DNA from: Pseudomonas hormoni
GTDB lineage: Bacteria > Pseudomonadota > Gammaproteobacteria > Pseudomonadales > Pseudomonadaceae
DNA: 64,000 nt
Assembly: GCF_018502625.1 (NCBI RefSeq)
Contig: NZ_CP075566.1
Coordinates: forward strand, 4,016,001 to 4,080,000
Reading direction: 5' to 3'
Positions within the stretch are counted from its first letter, which is position 1. Each line of letters opens with the position of its first letter. The notes below the pieces were generated by a model. That model saw nothing but the letters and a program-made list of their open reading frames with translations, searched no databases and had not been told where the DNA came from. Below, one piece after another: positions 19,293-29,110 of the stretch. The translations under genes were made by a program, and so were the position numbers.

Positions 19293-19319
19293 TTCGCGTA
19301 TTCACAGTGAATACGCGAA
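19293..19319. promoter_or_regulatory. 27-bp perfect palindrome
   Basis: Two 13-base arms, TTCGCGTATTCAC and its exact complement, around a single A. It stands alone in the 400-base gap between the SHOCT gene and the gene at 19577. Such a tight symmetric site suits a dimeric DNA-binding protein; no T run follows, so it is not a classical terminator. The rest of 19175-19576 holds short ACTATA-type repeats near 19220-19265 and no gene. Confidence 0.5.
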
Positions 19320-19576
19320 TGGTGGTAAATCACTGGCTGTCGCGAAGAGAGCGAAGTCTATTACAGTATTTGGAGTCTCACAGAGGACAGCTTTGGCCTG
19401 AGTTCGCTAATTGACGCTTCTACTTCCCACAGAACAACTGCATCTCAGACTCTATTTTTCCGCTATAACGGAACGCTCAAATCTTCAGAAATAAAGTTAA
19501 GTAATAGGTTGAATTTCAATAAAGTGATGTCATATTGACACCACCCAAATCGTGGGTGACAAAAGAAGACTCTACT

Positions 19577-19927
19577 ATGCCTTTGCTTAAGAAAGCTGAC
19601 CTTCGTTATGATTATAGCTGGAAGGTAACTGCTGGTGATGATCCCAAACTAATTGAGGCAGACGGCGATCACCTCAGCCGGAACGAAGGCTACGAAATGC
19701 TGGATTATCTAAATAATCTGGGGAAATTTAATGAAGGCAAAGATATCGTCTATGGCAAAGGTGAAGATATACAAAAGGATACTCGTTTGTATGTAGAGTG
19801 GATGTTGAAAAAGCATTTTAAATCCACTGCTCCTGGCCGTGGCACAATCACCAAATGGGTAAACGACAACTGGTGGGCTTTAAAGGAAAAATTTGTTTCT
19901 TTAGAGCCAGAAAAAGTAACAAAGTAA
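19577..19927 (+). CDS. Hypothetical protein (116 aa)
   Basis: Starts MPLLKKADLRYDYSWKVTAG. A charged, soluble protein of 116 residues with aromatic-rich segments (WVNDNWWALKEKF). No family is recognised. An earlier in-frame ATG at 19535 would add 14 residues of unlikely leader. It ends just before a strong hairpin at 19943-19970. AT-rich, as is the next gene. Confidence 0.55.
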   Translation: MPLLKKADLRYDYSWKVTAGDDPKLIEADGDHLSRNEGYEMLDYLNNLGKFNEGKDIVYGKGEDIQKDTRLYVEWMLKKHFKSTAPGRGTITKWVNDNWWALKEKFVSLEPEKVTK

Positions 19928-19942
19928 CACATCAATCCTTGT

Positions 19943-19970
19943 CGCTCAGCTGGAAGCTTTCAGCTGAGCG
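19943..19970 (+). terminator. Hairpin after the 116-aa gene
   Basis: Perfect 10-bp arms CGCTCAGCTG and CAGCTGAGCG with an eight-base loop, 15 bases after the stop. The following bases (CACATAACC) lack a T run, so its terminator role is likely but not certain. Confidence 0.5.
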
Positions 19971-20065
19971 CACATAACCTATTGCGCGATGAATGCTCAT
20001 ATCATAATGACGATTTGCATGCCCCTAACCCACGGCAAATTGGCTCGAATACTGAAGGTGCCTAC

Positions 20066-21217
20066 ATGACAAAATTAAAGACATACGCCGAGCTGATTGA
20101 CAACATTTTTGGCCCGGGAACGGCGAATTTCAAGACTGACCCATCGACATCCAATAGTGTCGTGGGAGCAATTGCAAATACAGAAAACTATGGGGTATTC
20201 GCAAACAATTTTGAGTCACGTCTTCGCAGATTGAATTCCGCACTCATTGTTAACCAAAATCTTAAAAGCCCTATCATCAAAGCAGTTAATAACCTTGCAA
20301 AGCTTAACGGCTGGGAGGGTTATTACGCTGAACTGGTAGCTCTTGATTACTTTTTAAGTGACGAAGAGACTAAGCCTAATGATATTGAGACTGAAGTCAT
20401 AGTCCCTGCATCTACTACTCTCGCTTCTGAGCTTGGCATGTGTAACATAGATTATGATATTTGCATACCATCTTTACGAATTGTTACTGATGTTAAAATT
20501 TTATCTAACAAAAGTGGTGGAATTTTAGAAGGCATCTTTAATGATTTTCGTAACGCAAAGGGAATAAGCCATCTCACAATCCAGGCTGAATATTCAGAGA
20601 ACCAAGACTACAATGCTTTTCAAGAGCATCGCAGGGTTCTTTTAGATGAGTTAATTAAAGAAATTGACACGGCAGCAAGACCACCTATATTTCGCAGCAA
20701 GATCATAGAGGGGCTTTCATATCAATTCGCTTGGGAGGCTGGGGTAATTACATCGGTAAGCGAATACGACTCAAGAACGCATGCCTTAAACCATCAACGT
20801 CTGCTTGTCGCCCACGCAAAAAAATTCTCAAGGGTTGAGCCGACCATTATCATTTTCGTTGTATTTCCGTGGGCTAGCGAAAGAATAATGCTCTTCAGCG
20901 AGGCTAATATTGCCAAGCAATTCATTCATAATTTTGGCTCAATTTTCTTCGACGTATCAACAACCTCAAATATTGAAGCCCGACAGATAAACAAACTTAT
21001 TAAATCTCCAATTAGCCTCGCCGAAGTCTCTCGGCATCTTTCAGGAATCTTGGTAATTGAGGACAAAAGCATCACAGTGACTGGCGACAGTAAGACAATT
21101 ACCGACGCGAGCTATATTTTCAACGAAAATGCAATACACCCTCTTACTAGTGGTAAGTTCGAAAGCTATCTGAAACGAAGAAATGCTACAGATTTGGTCA
21201 ATGTGACACTGGATTAG
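20066..21217 (+). CDS. AT-rich hypothetical protein with PD-(D/E)XK-like motif
   Basis: A 383-residue protein (start chosen at MTKLKTYAELIDNIFG; an earlier ATG at 19982 lies on the far side of a poor leader). Around residues 85-150 it has YYAELVALDYF, then DYDICIPSLRIVTDVKIL: an early Glu followed by Asp and Asp-Val-Lys, the layout of a PD-(D/E)XK nuclease. The rest is not recognised. Base composition is clearly lower in GC than the metallo-beta-lactamase gene that follows, which suggests the two arrived separately. Confidence 0.5.
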   Translation: MTKLKTYAELIDNIFGPGTANFKTDPSTSNSVVGAIANTENYGVFANNFESRLRRLNSALIVNQNLKSPIIKAVNNLAKLNGWEGYYAELVALDYFLSDEETKPNDIETEVIVPASTTLASELGMCNIDYDICIPSLRIVTDVKILSNKSGGILEGIFNDFRNAKGISHLTIQAEYSENQDYNAFQEHRRVLLDELIKEIDTAARPPIFRSKIIEGLSYQFAWEAGVITSVSEYDSRTHALNHQRLLVAHAKKFSRVEPTIIIFVVFPWASERIMLFSEANIAKQFIHNFGSIFFDVSTTSNIEARQINKLIKSPISLAEVSRHLSGILVIEDKSITVTGDSKTITDASYIFNENAIHPLTSGKFESYLKRRNATDLVNVTLD

Positions 21218-21342
21218 TCACCGCTCTATGCAAAAGCACTCAACTGATACCGTGCTTAGCTATTCGCGGAGTAATCTTCAATCGGAATGCTGCGCAGCAG
21301 GCCTCCATGCATTGGGTTGTAAATCAGCTAAGGCTCATAACA

Positions 21343-22863
21343 ATGAACACTCATTTTCACAGAAATGCTCATCCCAACGAAGAGCGACCAGTTACGCATA
21401 TGCCTACTCGCGCATACGCCCGCTTCGATCATCTAGAAGTCGACGCGCGCGCCGGATCCATTTTGTTGGCGTTCGACCTAGTCGACGCACAATGGCTCGA
21501 CTTGGAGGGGCAACAAGAGCCGCTGTTGGATGCGGAACGGCCCGACGCCGCTGCAAAGGCTTGGAGTGAATGGAAACGACTTGCACCGTACGGCGCTCGT
21601 AATCCATTTGAAGCGATGCCGATATACCGCTTGGAGTTCGAACTCCACCACGGACACAGCCTATTCGGCCTACCGCCCCTTCCCTCCGCAAACGACTCCC
21701 GCGCCCTGAGTAATGCAGCTGCGGACCTTGAACAAATGTGGTTTGAGCTAGAGATTAACAATCAACGCGGACCCGGATTCATGTTGGCACAGCTCTATCC
21801 CGGACTGTTCGCTAGCCCAAGGCCCGCATTCGTGAAGGGAAAAATGCCGTCGTCGCGAAAGAATAAAGGGTTGTCCGCCATCTTTTCTCTAACACATCTG
21901 CCGACCATCTCCACGACGAAATTGGAAGATGAGCTTTCCAAAGCATCGGCCGATCTGTTGGCGGTGTATGACGTGGGTCAAGGCAATGCCAATGCGCTTT
22001 TGTCGACTAAAAGATACCGAGAACCTGGAGTACCGACTCACTATTACGATTTGGGTGCCGGCGTTTACAGAAATAAGCACACAACACCTCACCCGCTGGC
22101 GTTCTGCTTCACCAAAAAGCCGTCGATCATACTTTCCCACTGGGATGCCGATCACTGGGCAGGCGCCTACGCTGTGACCGTAAACAACGCTTATCCTGCG
22201 CTCCGGTGCAAGTGGATAGCCCCCCTTCAGGCGGTTGGTCCCCTGCATATAGCTTTCGCTATTGACGTCATCAGCAATGGTGGGGAATTCCTCATTTACA
22301 CCCCACATCCAGGTGAGATCGGTAATGCGACATTATCGCCATATAGGCGTATCAGATTCATGCTCGGCAACGGCAGAGATCGCAATGGGACCGGGATCGT
22401 CCTAGCGGTTGAGGAACCTGACAATGTTCCCGCAAGGAGCTGGCTACTTACCGGCGATTGCGACTATCTTCACTTCGTGAAAGAACTAAAGCCGCTGCCA
22501 CCAGTGGGCCTTGTCGCACCCCATCACGGTGCCAATCTGGACAGCAAAAGCCCTGTCCCTACACCACCGGGAGGAGTGACGTATAAGCGGTTAGCGTACT
22601 CGTTCGGTCCAGGGAACAAACATGGAACCGTACAGCACCCTACATCCCAAGGTGTAACGCTGCACAACAGCGCAGACTGGGATCACAACTATTGGAATCT
22701 TGTGACCCCGGGCTTCCCCACAGCCGGCGGCGACGTTCTGACGACCTGCGAACATGCACCCGGGACTTCGCGCGGCGGCGCATTGATCGGATGGGACAAG
22801 CCGCCTACCGGTTTTCTAGCACCCTGCCCCGGCTTGTGCTCCGCCCCGCTCAATCAAAGCTAG
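21343..22863 (+). CDS. Stand-alone ComEC-like metallo-beta-lactamase fold protein
   Basis: About 506 residues. The first 190 are a domain of unknown type. The second part follows the ComEC/Rec2 catalytic plan: LAVYDVGQGNANALL, YYDLGAG, IILSHWDADHWAGAY (the metal-binding SHxDADH), LTGDCDY and LVAPHHGAN. In ComEC this domain is a nuclease that degrades one DNA strand; soluble relatives sit in defence and toxin loci. No membrane segments are present. Start at 21343 (AAGG upstream) is favoured; 21307 and 21400 are alternatives. It follows the PD-(D/E)XK-like gene by 125 bases and ends before a hairpin at 22880. Confidence 0.7.
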   Translation: MNTHFHRNAHPNEERPVTHMPTRAYARFDHLEVDARAGSILLAFDLVDAQWLDLEGQQEPLLDAERPDAAAKAWSEWKRLAPYGARNPFEAMPIYRLEFELHHGHSLFGLPPLPSANDSRALSNAAADLEQMWFELEINNQRGPGFMLAQLYPGLFASPRPAFVKGKMPSSRKNKGLSAIFSLTHLPTISTTKLEDELSKASADLLAVYDVGQGNANALLSTKRYREPGVPTHYYDLGAGVYRNKHTTPHPLAFCFTKKPSIILSHWDADHWAGAYAVTVNNAYPALRCKWIAPLQAVGPLHIAFAIDVISNGGEFLIYTPHPGEIGNATLSPYRRIRFMLGNGRDRNGTGIVLAVEEPDNVPARSWLLTGDCDYLHFVKELKPLPPVGLVAPHHGANLDSKSPVPTPPGGVTYKRLAYSFGPGNKHGTVQHPTSQGVTLHNSADWDHNYWNLVTPGFPTAGGDVLTTCEHAPGTSRGGALIGWDKPPTGFLAPCPGLCSAPLNQS

Positions 22864-22879
22864 TTGCATACTTGTAGTT

Positions 22880-22919
22880 CACCCTGCCAAAAGTCGCATA
22901 TTTGGGCCGAGGCAGGGTG
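22880..22919 (+). terminator. Hairpin after MBL gene; 22920-23307 empty
   Basis: Nine-base arms CACCCTGCC and GGCAGGGTG enclose 22 bases, starting 16 bases past the stop. No T run follows. The 390 bases beyond, to the end of the converging membrane gene, show no gene. Confidence 0.4.
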
Positions 22920-23307
22920 CCCACCTGCGTTCTCGTTAACTTGCAACGGAATCGGAACGATCGCTACCTCTTGCCTAAGCAATTGATGTCATTGAGCCAG
23001 GCCCAGCAGCCTTTCACCCAAGATCAGACTTGAATAGGTCAGATAGGAATAGCGAACTTGAAAGCTTCACTACTCAACCGAAGTATTAGCGTACATCGAC
23101 TCAATCCCAGCCACTTTCTGTCAAAGACCTGCCTCTAGGCTTGCGTAGACCTTCAAAGTGCGACGGCAACTTTTAGCAGATAACTTATGCATGTGAATGG
23201 CTTTTATCGGACAAAAGCCGCACTTCCCAACAGATAGAAATCAGCCAAAAAACCACACATTCTTTACAGCGGAGGAATTTGTATCGAATAATCTAATTCC
23301 TGAGGCT

Positions 23308-23745
23308 TTAACGATTAATATTTATTGTTTCTATTGCAAACAGGTATAGAGCGAACATACGAGTAAACCCTGAGGTGCCAAGAAGCTTAACGTTGATAGG
23401 ATCGGGGACATTCGAAACGTACCAGAAAGTCACGCTCAGGCAAAAAGCCAATAACGTGCCTCCAATTACAGGTCCCCAACTTGCCAAATCGTGGTCAGCG
23501 AGCCCGCTGTTGAGTTGATGAACGAAGAGTACCCAAGAGATGACTATCACATAGGCAGCTATCACGAGGAAAGGCAGCATAAAGCTGATAGCGGAAAACG
23601 GGTTCGCGATTGGGCCTCCCCCTGGCGCAAATGTCGAAATTGACAACGCGGCAAAAACTATCAAGAGATGGCGAGATTTAATCTTACCTAAGGCATCCAA
23701 TAAATCTTTTATCACCAATTGCACTCCTGATTTCCATAAATTCAT
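23308..23745 (-). CDS. Small membrane protein of unknown function
   Basis: A 145-residue protein with three membrane helices (about 24-42, 55-78 and 95-115) joined by short loops. Start at 23745 has TAGGAG six bases before ATG; a longer frame to 23805 has no such site. No family is recognised. It sits alone between two gaps. Small membrane proteins in defence islands are sometimes effectors, but nothing here ties it to a neighbour. Confidence 0.6.
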   Translation of the reverse strand: MNLWKSGVQLVIKDLLDALGKIKSRHLLIVFAALSISTFAPGGGPIANPFSAISFMLPFLVIAAYVIVISWVLFVHQLNSGLADHDLASWGPVIGGTLLAFCLSVTFWYVSNVPDPINVKLLGTSGFTRMFALYLFAIETININR

Positions 23746-24271
23746 GTCAACTCCTACATCCCAATCACCGTTGAAACACGCTAGATTGAGTGGCATACTT
23801 CGCATAATTCTTAGATCTAATAACTAATTACTACGACTTTTTTTCCATACTTCTGTCACTCGTATATTTCGGAAATTTGATGCAGTGCCTTTTGGATTTC
23901 TTGAAATTATTTCTCAGTTAATGAAGTCGCCGAAATGAGCCTTAACTTTTAGCCATTACCAAACCTATATGTGGACTGGCTTACCGCGACAGCAGATACT
24001 CCCATGTAAGCTAGAAAACTGGGGAGATAAGTGACGACCGCAATAGACCACCATTAAATGATTTGCGGATAATCCCCACATCCCTTGGTTTCACTTGAGT
24101 TAGGACAGTTCTTCAGAGGCCTTATGGCGAAGGGCTGACCGCTCTTGACCGATCGCGGTCAGCCACGAGGGACCGCTCCCGGCCAGAAGCGGACATTCGC
24201 GACCACCCATTATGAGATAATAGAACTCCATCGAAAAAATTATCTCGACGGTCGTTATTTGATACCCAAGA
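23746..24271. other. Gap with hairpin at 24133-24164, no gene
   Basis: The only structure is a 10-bp stem (GGCTGACCGC / GCGGTCAGCC) with a 12-base loop, within a GC-rich stretch (about 24110-24210) that also repeats GACCGCT and GCGGAC motifs. It lies downstream of the kinase-helicase operon and could end its transcript. The stretch looks like a dispersed Pseudomonas intergenic repeat. Confidence 0.4.
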
Positions 24272-25642
24272 TTATTTCCGCCCGCCTTTTGAATTAGTGC
24301 GCCTCGTCTTAGGGGTAGTGTCGCCCGAAGATGCGGGAACAGCGTCGATGAAGTTGAGTTTGTTTTTATCAGCAACCTTCATAAATTCACTAACAAATTT
24401 ATAAAGCATGTCGGTTTCGACACTGCTAACTGGTGCCTCTGCGACGACACCACTATGCTCCGCGTCCCGTATAAATCCTGCCGACTTGAGCCTGAACTGA
24501 CAAACCACTCCTGGAACGACTTCCATCGACAAAACCTTGGGAAGCAGTTTTGGCAACTCTTGGAAGGCCTTCTCATAATCTAACGAATCAAGCCATCGAT
24601 ATTCAGCCCATGATATGTCGCAAGGAGAAATTTCCTCCCAAGAAAAATTACTTTTTAGTGATTTTTCAATGCTTTTGACTGCCCGGGCCCAAGCAGGGTC
24701 CCAACAAGTCGGTCCACATAAGGCCGCAATTAGTCCGAACCAAACATAAATTGAAGGGCTACTTCTTACAATATCTTTCAATAAGAATGCATGAGAAGTT
24801 CCCCGGCCCACCAAGAAAGCAGCTAAAGCAATTTCCAACTCCGCTTGATCATCGAGGTCTCGTGGCCCTGCCAACCGAGAATGCCAATTTTTCGCGAAAT
24901 TTCTAAAAGCAACAACACGATGTTCGGCGGAGTCACTTAACAACTCCATATAGTCCGTAATCGAAGGTTCATTGCCAAATAAATCTTTATTTCCCGAATG
25001 AGATGTTTTAAGCAGCTGTTCGGCTCCAGCGTCATCGTTCCAAGCGATACCTACTCTGCCCCAAATCGGTTGTAGAGATTTAATATGGATTAGCCGCTCA
25101 ACAAACTTACGATCTGATGACAACGACTCCAAGCGGTTAATGCACTCCTGCGTTACATTATCGTCTCTATGAGAAATCGACGCTCTTGCCACCGAAAAGC
25201 TATATGTAGCAGTAGCACGCGATAGTGGAATCGACGGAACCGAACTATCCCCATCACTTTGCGCTAGCATCTCTCCAAGTATCACGGATGGCCATCGGTC
25301 AGGGCGTTGCCAAAAAACGTTACCTTGGCCCGCGGACTTTTTTACAGAGTCAAAATCAGCTCTACTTATCACTCGACAAAATTGGCTTAACGGAAAAGTT
25401 TCGGGAGCATATGTTTTAAGCCACGCAAATAATTCAAAAGGCTTTACTGACGGCAACACAATCAGATAGGGGGATGAGTAACCGTGCTGAGAACTCTGCG
25501 TAGGATAACCAAGAATCGCTCCCAGCCCGACAGACTCCACCGCTTCAATAGAATTCGTAGTGATGTGTGGGCTATTTAGCATTGAAAACAATGCATCCGG
25601 CAAATCATCCCGCGAAGAAAATGCGAACTTTAAATCTGTCAT
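24272..25642 (-). CDS. Unknown protein, third gene of kinase-helicase operon
   Basis: A 456-residue protein with no family recognised by eye. It starts MTDLKFAFSSRDDLPDALF, has a Trp-rich middle (WFGLIAALCGPTCWDP, WEEISPCDISWAEYRW) that looks helical, and ends in a basic tail (PKTRRTNSKGGRK). No signal peptide or membrane helix. It starts only two bases after the helicase stop codon, so the two are translated together. Its place last in the operon would fit an effector or adaptor, which is inference only. Confidence 0.7.
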   Translation of the reverse strand: MTDLKFAFSSRDDLPDALFSMLNSPHITTNSIEAVESVGLGAILGYPTQSSQHGYSSPYLIVLPSVKPFELFAWLKTYAPETFPLSQFCRVISRADFDSVKKSAGQGNVFWQRPDRWPSVILGEMLAQSDGDSSVPSIPLSRATATYSFSVARASISHRDDNVTQECINRLESLSSDRKFVERLIHIKSLQPIWGRVGIAWNDDAGAEQLLKTSHSGNKDLFGNEPSITDYMELLSDSAEHRVVAFRNFAKNWHSRLAGPRDLDDQAELEIALAAFLVGRGTSHAFLLKDIVRSSPSIYVWFGLIAALCGPTCWDPAWARAVKSIEKSLKSNFSWEEISPCDISWAEYRWLDSLDYEKAFQELPKLLPKVLSMEVVPGVVCQFRLKSAGFIRDAEHSGVVAEAPVSSVETDMLYKFVSEFMKVADKNKLNFIDAVPASSGDTTPKTRRTNSKGGRK

Positions 25643-25644
25643 AG

Positions 25645-26802
25645 TTAATCATCCGGGAAAAGATTATCAAGACCAAATAAAACAGGCTTGGCAAACGCGG
25701 CCTCTACTTTAACTGTAGTATCCCCGCACCTATATACGTTCAGCGCTGTCTTAGCTCGCGTGACACCTGTATAGATAAGTTTCGTCCGTTTCAACGGAAA
25801 CCTCGTTAGCCCCTCAGCACCAAATATATGTACACACCTAAACTCAGTTCCTTTTGAAGCATGCAGCGTCATAATATGAATCAGCGCTTGACTCGAAAAG
25901 GTCGCATTAGAATCTACTCCGTGGGTGCAAATTCGGTCTTTTAAATGAGTAGACTCAAGGTAATTCTTTACTTCAAGTCGGTCTTCTTGACGAGGGCAGA
26001 ATATACCAACGGCCTCATCAGGAAACGCATCCAACTGAACCTCGATTAACTCAAGAATTTTATCCAGTTGTTCAGTCCGAGACTGAGACGGGTGCAGGAT
26101 CGCTGAAGACGTCCCCTGAATTGCCGGATCATAGTTACAAGTAGACTCCAGCGTTGTACCTCCCTTTACTGGAGGCATTAATTTATCCGCCACCTTAGCA
26201 ATTTCTTGTCCAATTCGAAAGTGACGTGTTAAACGATGTGTTTCCAGTCCGAGTGAATCAGCGGTAATCATGCCGTCCTGATTATAAATGCCTTGCCGAT
26301 CATCGCCACATATACATACTTTGTCTGAAAGTTCCAACAAAGCGGCCAGCTCACCAACGGAAAGGTCTTGAGCTTCATCAACAAAGATAGCACTGTACAT
26401 TTTATCTGACGGTCTAACTTCGTTCGCCGCTATCAATTTCTGCAACGCTTCAGTCCGAGCATCGTCATCGAAGTCCCCCTCACCCCACTTAACTTTACTT
26501 CCGAGATTAAGGTTTACATATTCAGCAAGCCAAGAATGAAACGTTTTAATTTGACTGGCTCTTACAAAGCCCTTTGCAACAGCTCCGCTCCGAATGAAGT
26601 CAGCAAGTGAACGAGTATAGGTTATGAATAGAATATCTTTTTCACCACTTCCTACCATGACCTCAGCACGCAAAAGGAGCAAATTGGTCTTTCCAGATCC
26701 CGGCGGCCCAGATAAGAGATAGCGCCCCTCCATTGGCAAGCCTATGAAGTCTTTTTGCGCTTGATCCATTTCCTTCTTGCTTCGCCACCAATTACTGTTC
26801 AT
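25645..26802 (-). CDS. Compact SF1 (UvrD/Rep-like) helicase
   Basis: A 385-residue protein with the SF1 motifs: Walker A GPPGSGKT (about 32-39), motif Ia FITYTRSLADF, Walker B VDEAQD (141-146), CGDDRQGIYN (motif III region), MTLHASKGTEF (motif V) and YTGVTRAKTAL (motif VI). It lacks the large 1B/2B insertions of UvrD, so it is a minimal motor. It overlaps the end of the kinase gene by 11 bases and leads into the unknown gene with a two-base gap. UvrD-like motors of this size appear in phage-defence operons. Confidence 0.85.
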   Translation of the reverse strand: MNSNWWRSKKEMDQAQKDFIGLPMEGRYLLSGPPGSGKTNLLLLRAEVMVGSGEKDILFITYTRSLADFIRSGAVAKGFVRASQIKTFHSWLAEYVNLNLGSKVKWGEGDFDDDARTEALQKLIAANEVRPSDKMYSAIFVDEAQDLSVGELAALLELSDKVCICGDDRQGIYNQDGMITADSLGLETHRLTRHFRIGQEIAKVADKLMPPVKGGTTLESTCNYDPAIQGTSSAILHPSQSRTEQLDKILELIEVQLDAFPDEAVGIFCPRQEDRLEVKNYLESTHLKDRICTHGVDSNATFSSQALIHIMTLHASKGTEFRCVHIFGAEGLTRFPLKRTKLIYTGVTRAKTALNVYRCGDTTVKVEAAFAKPVLFGLDNLFPDD

Positions 26803-28222
26803 TGCTCACCCTTTTAAATTCAATCTGCTTTCCATAAATTGATTCAATGGAGTCAACTGCTGAGTTGTGGGATTCAACTTCACTGATAGCAGTCCCTACA
26901 ATATCTGCTATTGATTCAGCAATGAAACTGCCGGCATCGTCTATGGCATCATCCATTGAGGCGGTACCTATGAGATTAAGTGACTCTAGATTAACTGCCA
27001 GATCTGATTCTGGTTGACATATAAAGCCTGATACGAAAATATTGACGGATCTGGCATAAAGACCAATCTTCCAGTCAAAACTCATTTGAGTCACCACAGC
27101 AATAAGTTCGCTATGAGCAAACTGAAAGCTCACAACCTCTTTGTTACTAACTTTTAATTTGGAGAAGGATAAGGGCAAATCTGTTCCACAGACGGAAATC
27201 AACAACAATTTAACCTTGTCCGTCAATGCCTCTTGAAACCGATCACGATCAAAACTCAAAGTTCTCTCGGAATCAGCCTGCTTATTTGGCCTGGATTTCA
27301 ATCGCGCTCGAAGTTTATTAAGACCTACATTATGCTCCTGCACCTCGAAATCTAACCAGTCTACAAGTGCCAGCCTAGCTTGCAGGTCCTTATTTAAGCA
27401 CTTTGCCGCCAGAGACTTCAAATAAGCCAAGCGACTGGGATTTCCATCTTTAAAATTTGGTGAGTTTAGAAGAACTGCTTTTGCGACGAGCCAGCGATTA
27501 CCTGCTTCTATTTCAGCCCTAAACAATGACTCCTTCATTATCAAGTCATGCAAAACTGCACCTACTTGATAAATATTAAGCCCCTGCCATAACTCACGCG
27601 AAGGCTCGTCCAAACGAAATAGATATTCAGGTGAACTATATTGTGCAGTAGCTAGAAATGGCCTTTGAGCACCTTGATCAGTATCAGCCGCCCCGGGGCC
27701 TGGATCAAATTCACGAACCACGCCCAAATCTAAAAGTTTTAGCTTTCCCCAACACTCTGATACGTGGATATTTTCCGGCTTAATATCTCGGTGCACTATG
27801 CCGTGTCCTTCTAAATACAGAACGGCACTGACCAGTTGGCGTATAAGTGCTTCGACAGAGGCATCAGGTACATCTTTCAATACCTCTTTTAACCTCGGCC
27901 ATTCAACATACTCCATTTCAATGATGGCGGTATCACTGAAGTTTTCTATTGAAAAAGTTTGAACGAGATAGTCGCAGTCGTGACTTATGAGCCTGCGTTG
28001 GAGCCCTAGTCGTTCTTGCTCTTTCGAACCCTCTTCATCGCTAATGAATCGTGGATCGAAAACTTTGAAAGCTCGCTTTTCCTTACCATTGATTCCACGA
28101 AATACTGCCGCGGATCCACCGGCGGCGAGAAAATCAACCTCCCATCTTCGGTCGTCTCTTGAAAGGTACCGCTTAAGCGTGACCTGTAATTCATCAATTT
28201 TTTGTTGTGACAAATCTGGCAT
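26792..28222 (-). CDS. Ser/Thr protein kinase, first gene of kinase-helicase operon
   Basis: A 476-residue protein. Residues about 28-310 are a Hanks-type kinase: glycine loop AGGSAAVFRG (34-43), Lys53 in AFKVF, catalytic loop HRDIKPEN (144-151), DLG (165-167) in place of the usual DFG, and the activation segment TAQYSSPEYL. Residues about 330-476 are a separate domain (SFDRDRF ... SIYGKQIEFKR) with no known family and no membrane anchor, so the kinase is cytoplasmic. All catalytic residues are present. Kinases joined to DNA-processing motors occur in several phage-defence systems such as BREX type 2 (PglW) and Stk2. The gene overlaps the helicase by 11 bases. Confidence 0.85.
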   Translation of the reverse strand: MPDLSQQKIDELQVTLKRYLSRDDRRWEVDFLAAGGSAAVFRGINGKEKRAFKVFDPRFISDEEGSKEQERLGLQRRLISHDCDYLVQTFSIENFSDTAIIEMEYVEWPRLKEVLKDVPDASVEALIRQLVSAVLYLEGHGIVHRDIKPENIHVSECWGKLKLLDLGVVREFDPGPGAADTDQGAQRPFLATAQYSSPEYLFRLDEPSRELWQGLNIYQVGAVLHDLIMKESLFRAEIEAGNRWLVAKAVLLNSPNFKDGNPSRLAYLKSLAAKCLNKDLQARLALVDWLDFEVQEHNVGLNKLRARLKSRPNKQADSERTLSFDRDRFQEALTDKVKLLLISVCGTDLPLSFSKLKVSNKEVVSFQFAHSELIAVVTQMSFDWKIGLYARSVNIFVSGFICQPESDLAVNLESLNLIGTASMDDAIDDAGSFIAESIADIVGTAISEVESHNSAVDSIESIYGKQIEFKRVSNEQ

Positions 28223-29110
28223 ACCTAACTCCTTTAGGCACGGTCGCCTTGGTGGTGGCTACCGGCAACACGGTACAGATTGCCACTAATAATGGCAGTC
28301 TGCCAAACCTAAAGCCTGCACATCCTTCAACAATTTAATGCCCAGGAGCGGAGACGCCTCCCGATTGAGCTTCTTGCCTTCATTCCCCATCCGCCGCGGT
28401 CAATTCGAGCGAATGGCCAAATTTTCATACATGGGGGTGTTCGCCTAGGGCAGAGACGTGAAATGCCAGAAGCAATGGAGGGGAAAGCGTAGTAATGATG
28501 GAAACGCTAGGCGAGTAATCTGCTGCGCCAAAGCACAATCGAATACCGGGCTATTCCACCAAGGCATGTGTGGAGTGATGAGCGCGATTGGCCAACGATT
28601 ATCGGAATCGATTTATGACCGATTGCTTTTGGTCCAAAAAAATCCGTTATTTCAAACCGCGTTCGGCCATTTTTTCCGCCCAGCCCCCGTCTCGTGATGG
28701 TCAGACTCAGTACAAATGACTGGTCTAGTTAGCGTTAGCATTTTGCGTTCATCACGATTGCCTTGCCTGAATGCTTCAGAGAGGAAACGATCTGGCTAAG
28801 AAGCTGAATGCTCAGTCAATAGATGTGATCCGAAATATGTATCCAGTCGCGAAGGGGCGATTGATTGTTCTGGATTGGTCGTCGGGTGGCGTATCTGCAT
28901 AAGGGGCGCAGGTCCAGCGTCATATAACGGAGCCCCTTGGGACCACGTCCGCAGCAGAGCAGTTCGGATTGGCCGTCTCAGCGAAGGGCAGTCGGTACTT
29001 GGGCAACGTGGTCGATTCCAGTGGCTGCGCTACTGGCGCATGTTCAAGTATCAAAGTGCTATCATCGCCGTGGCCAAGTGTCATAAATCAGGAAAAAGCG
29101 AGCGTTGTAT
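28223..29110. other. Divergent intergenic region of about 890 bases between kinase operon and NERD-helicase
   Basis: This should hold both divergent promoters. Frames at 28458-28697 and 28875-29123 are open but lack features. The sequence is of mixed GC and contains short patches such as TTCGAGCGAATGGCC that look like scars of earlier insertions. No complete insertion sequence was found. Confidence 0.4.
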
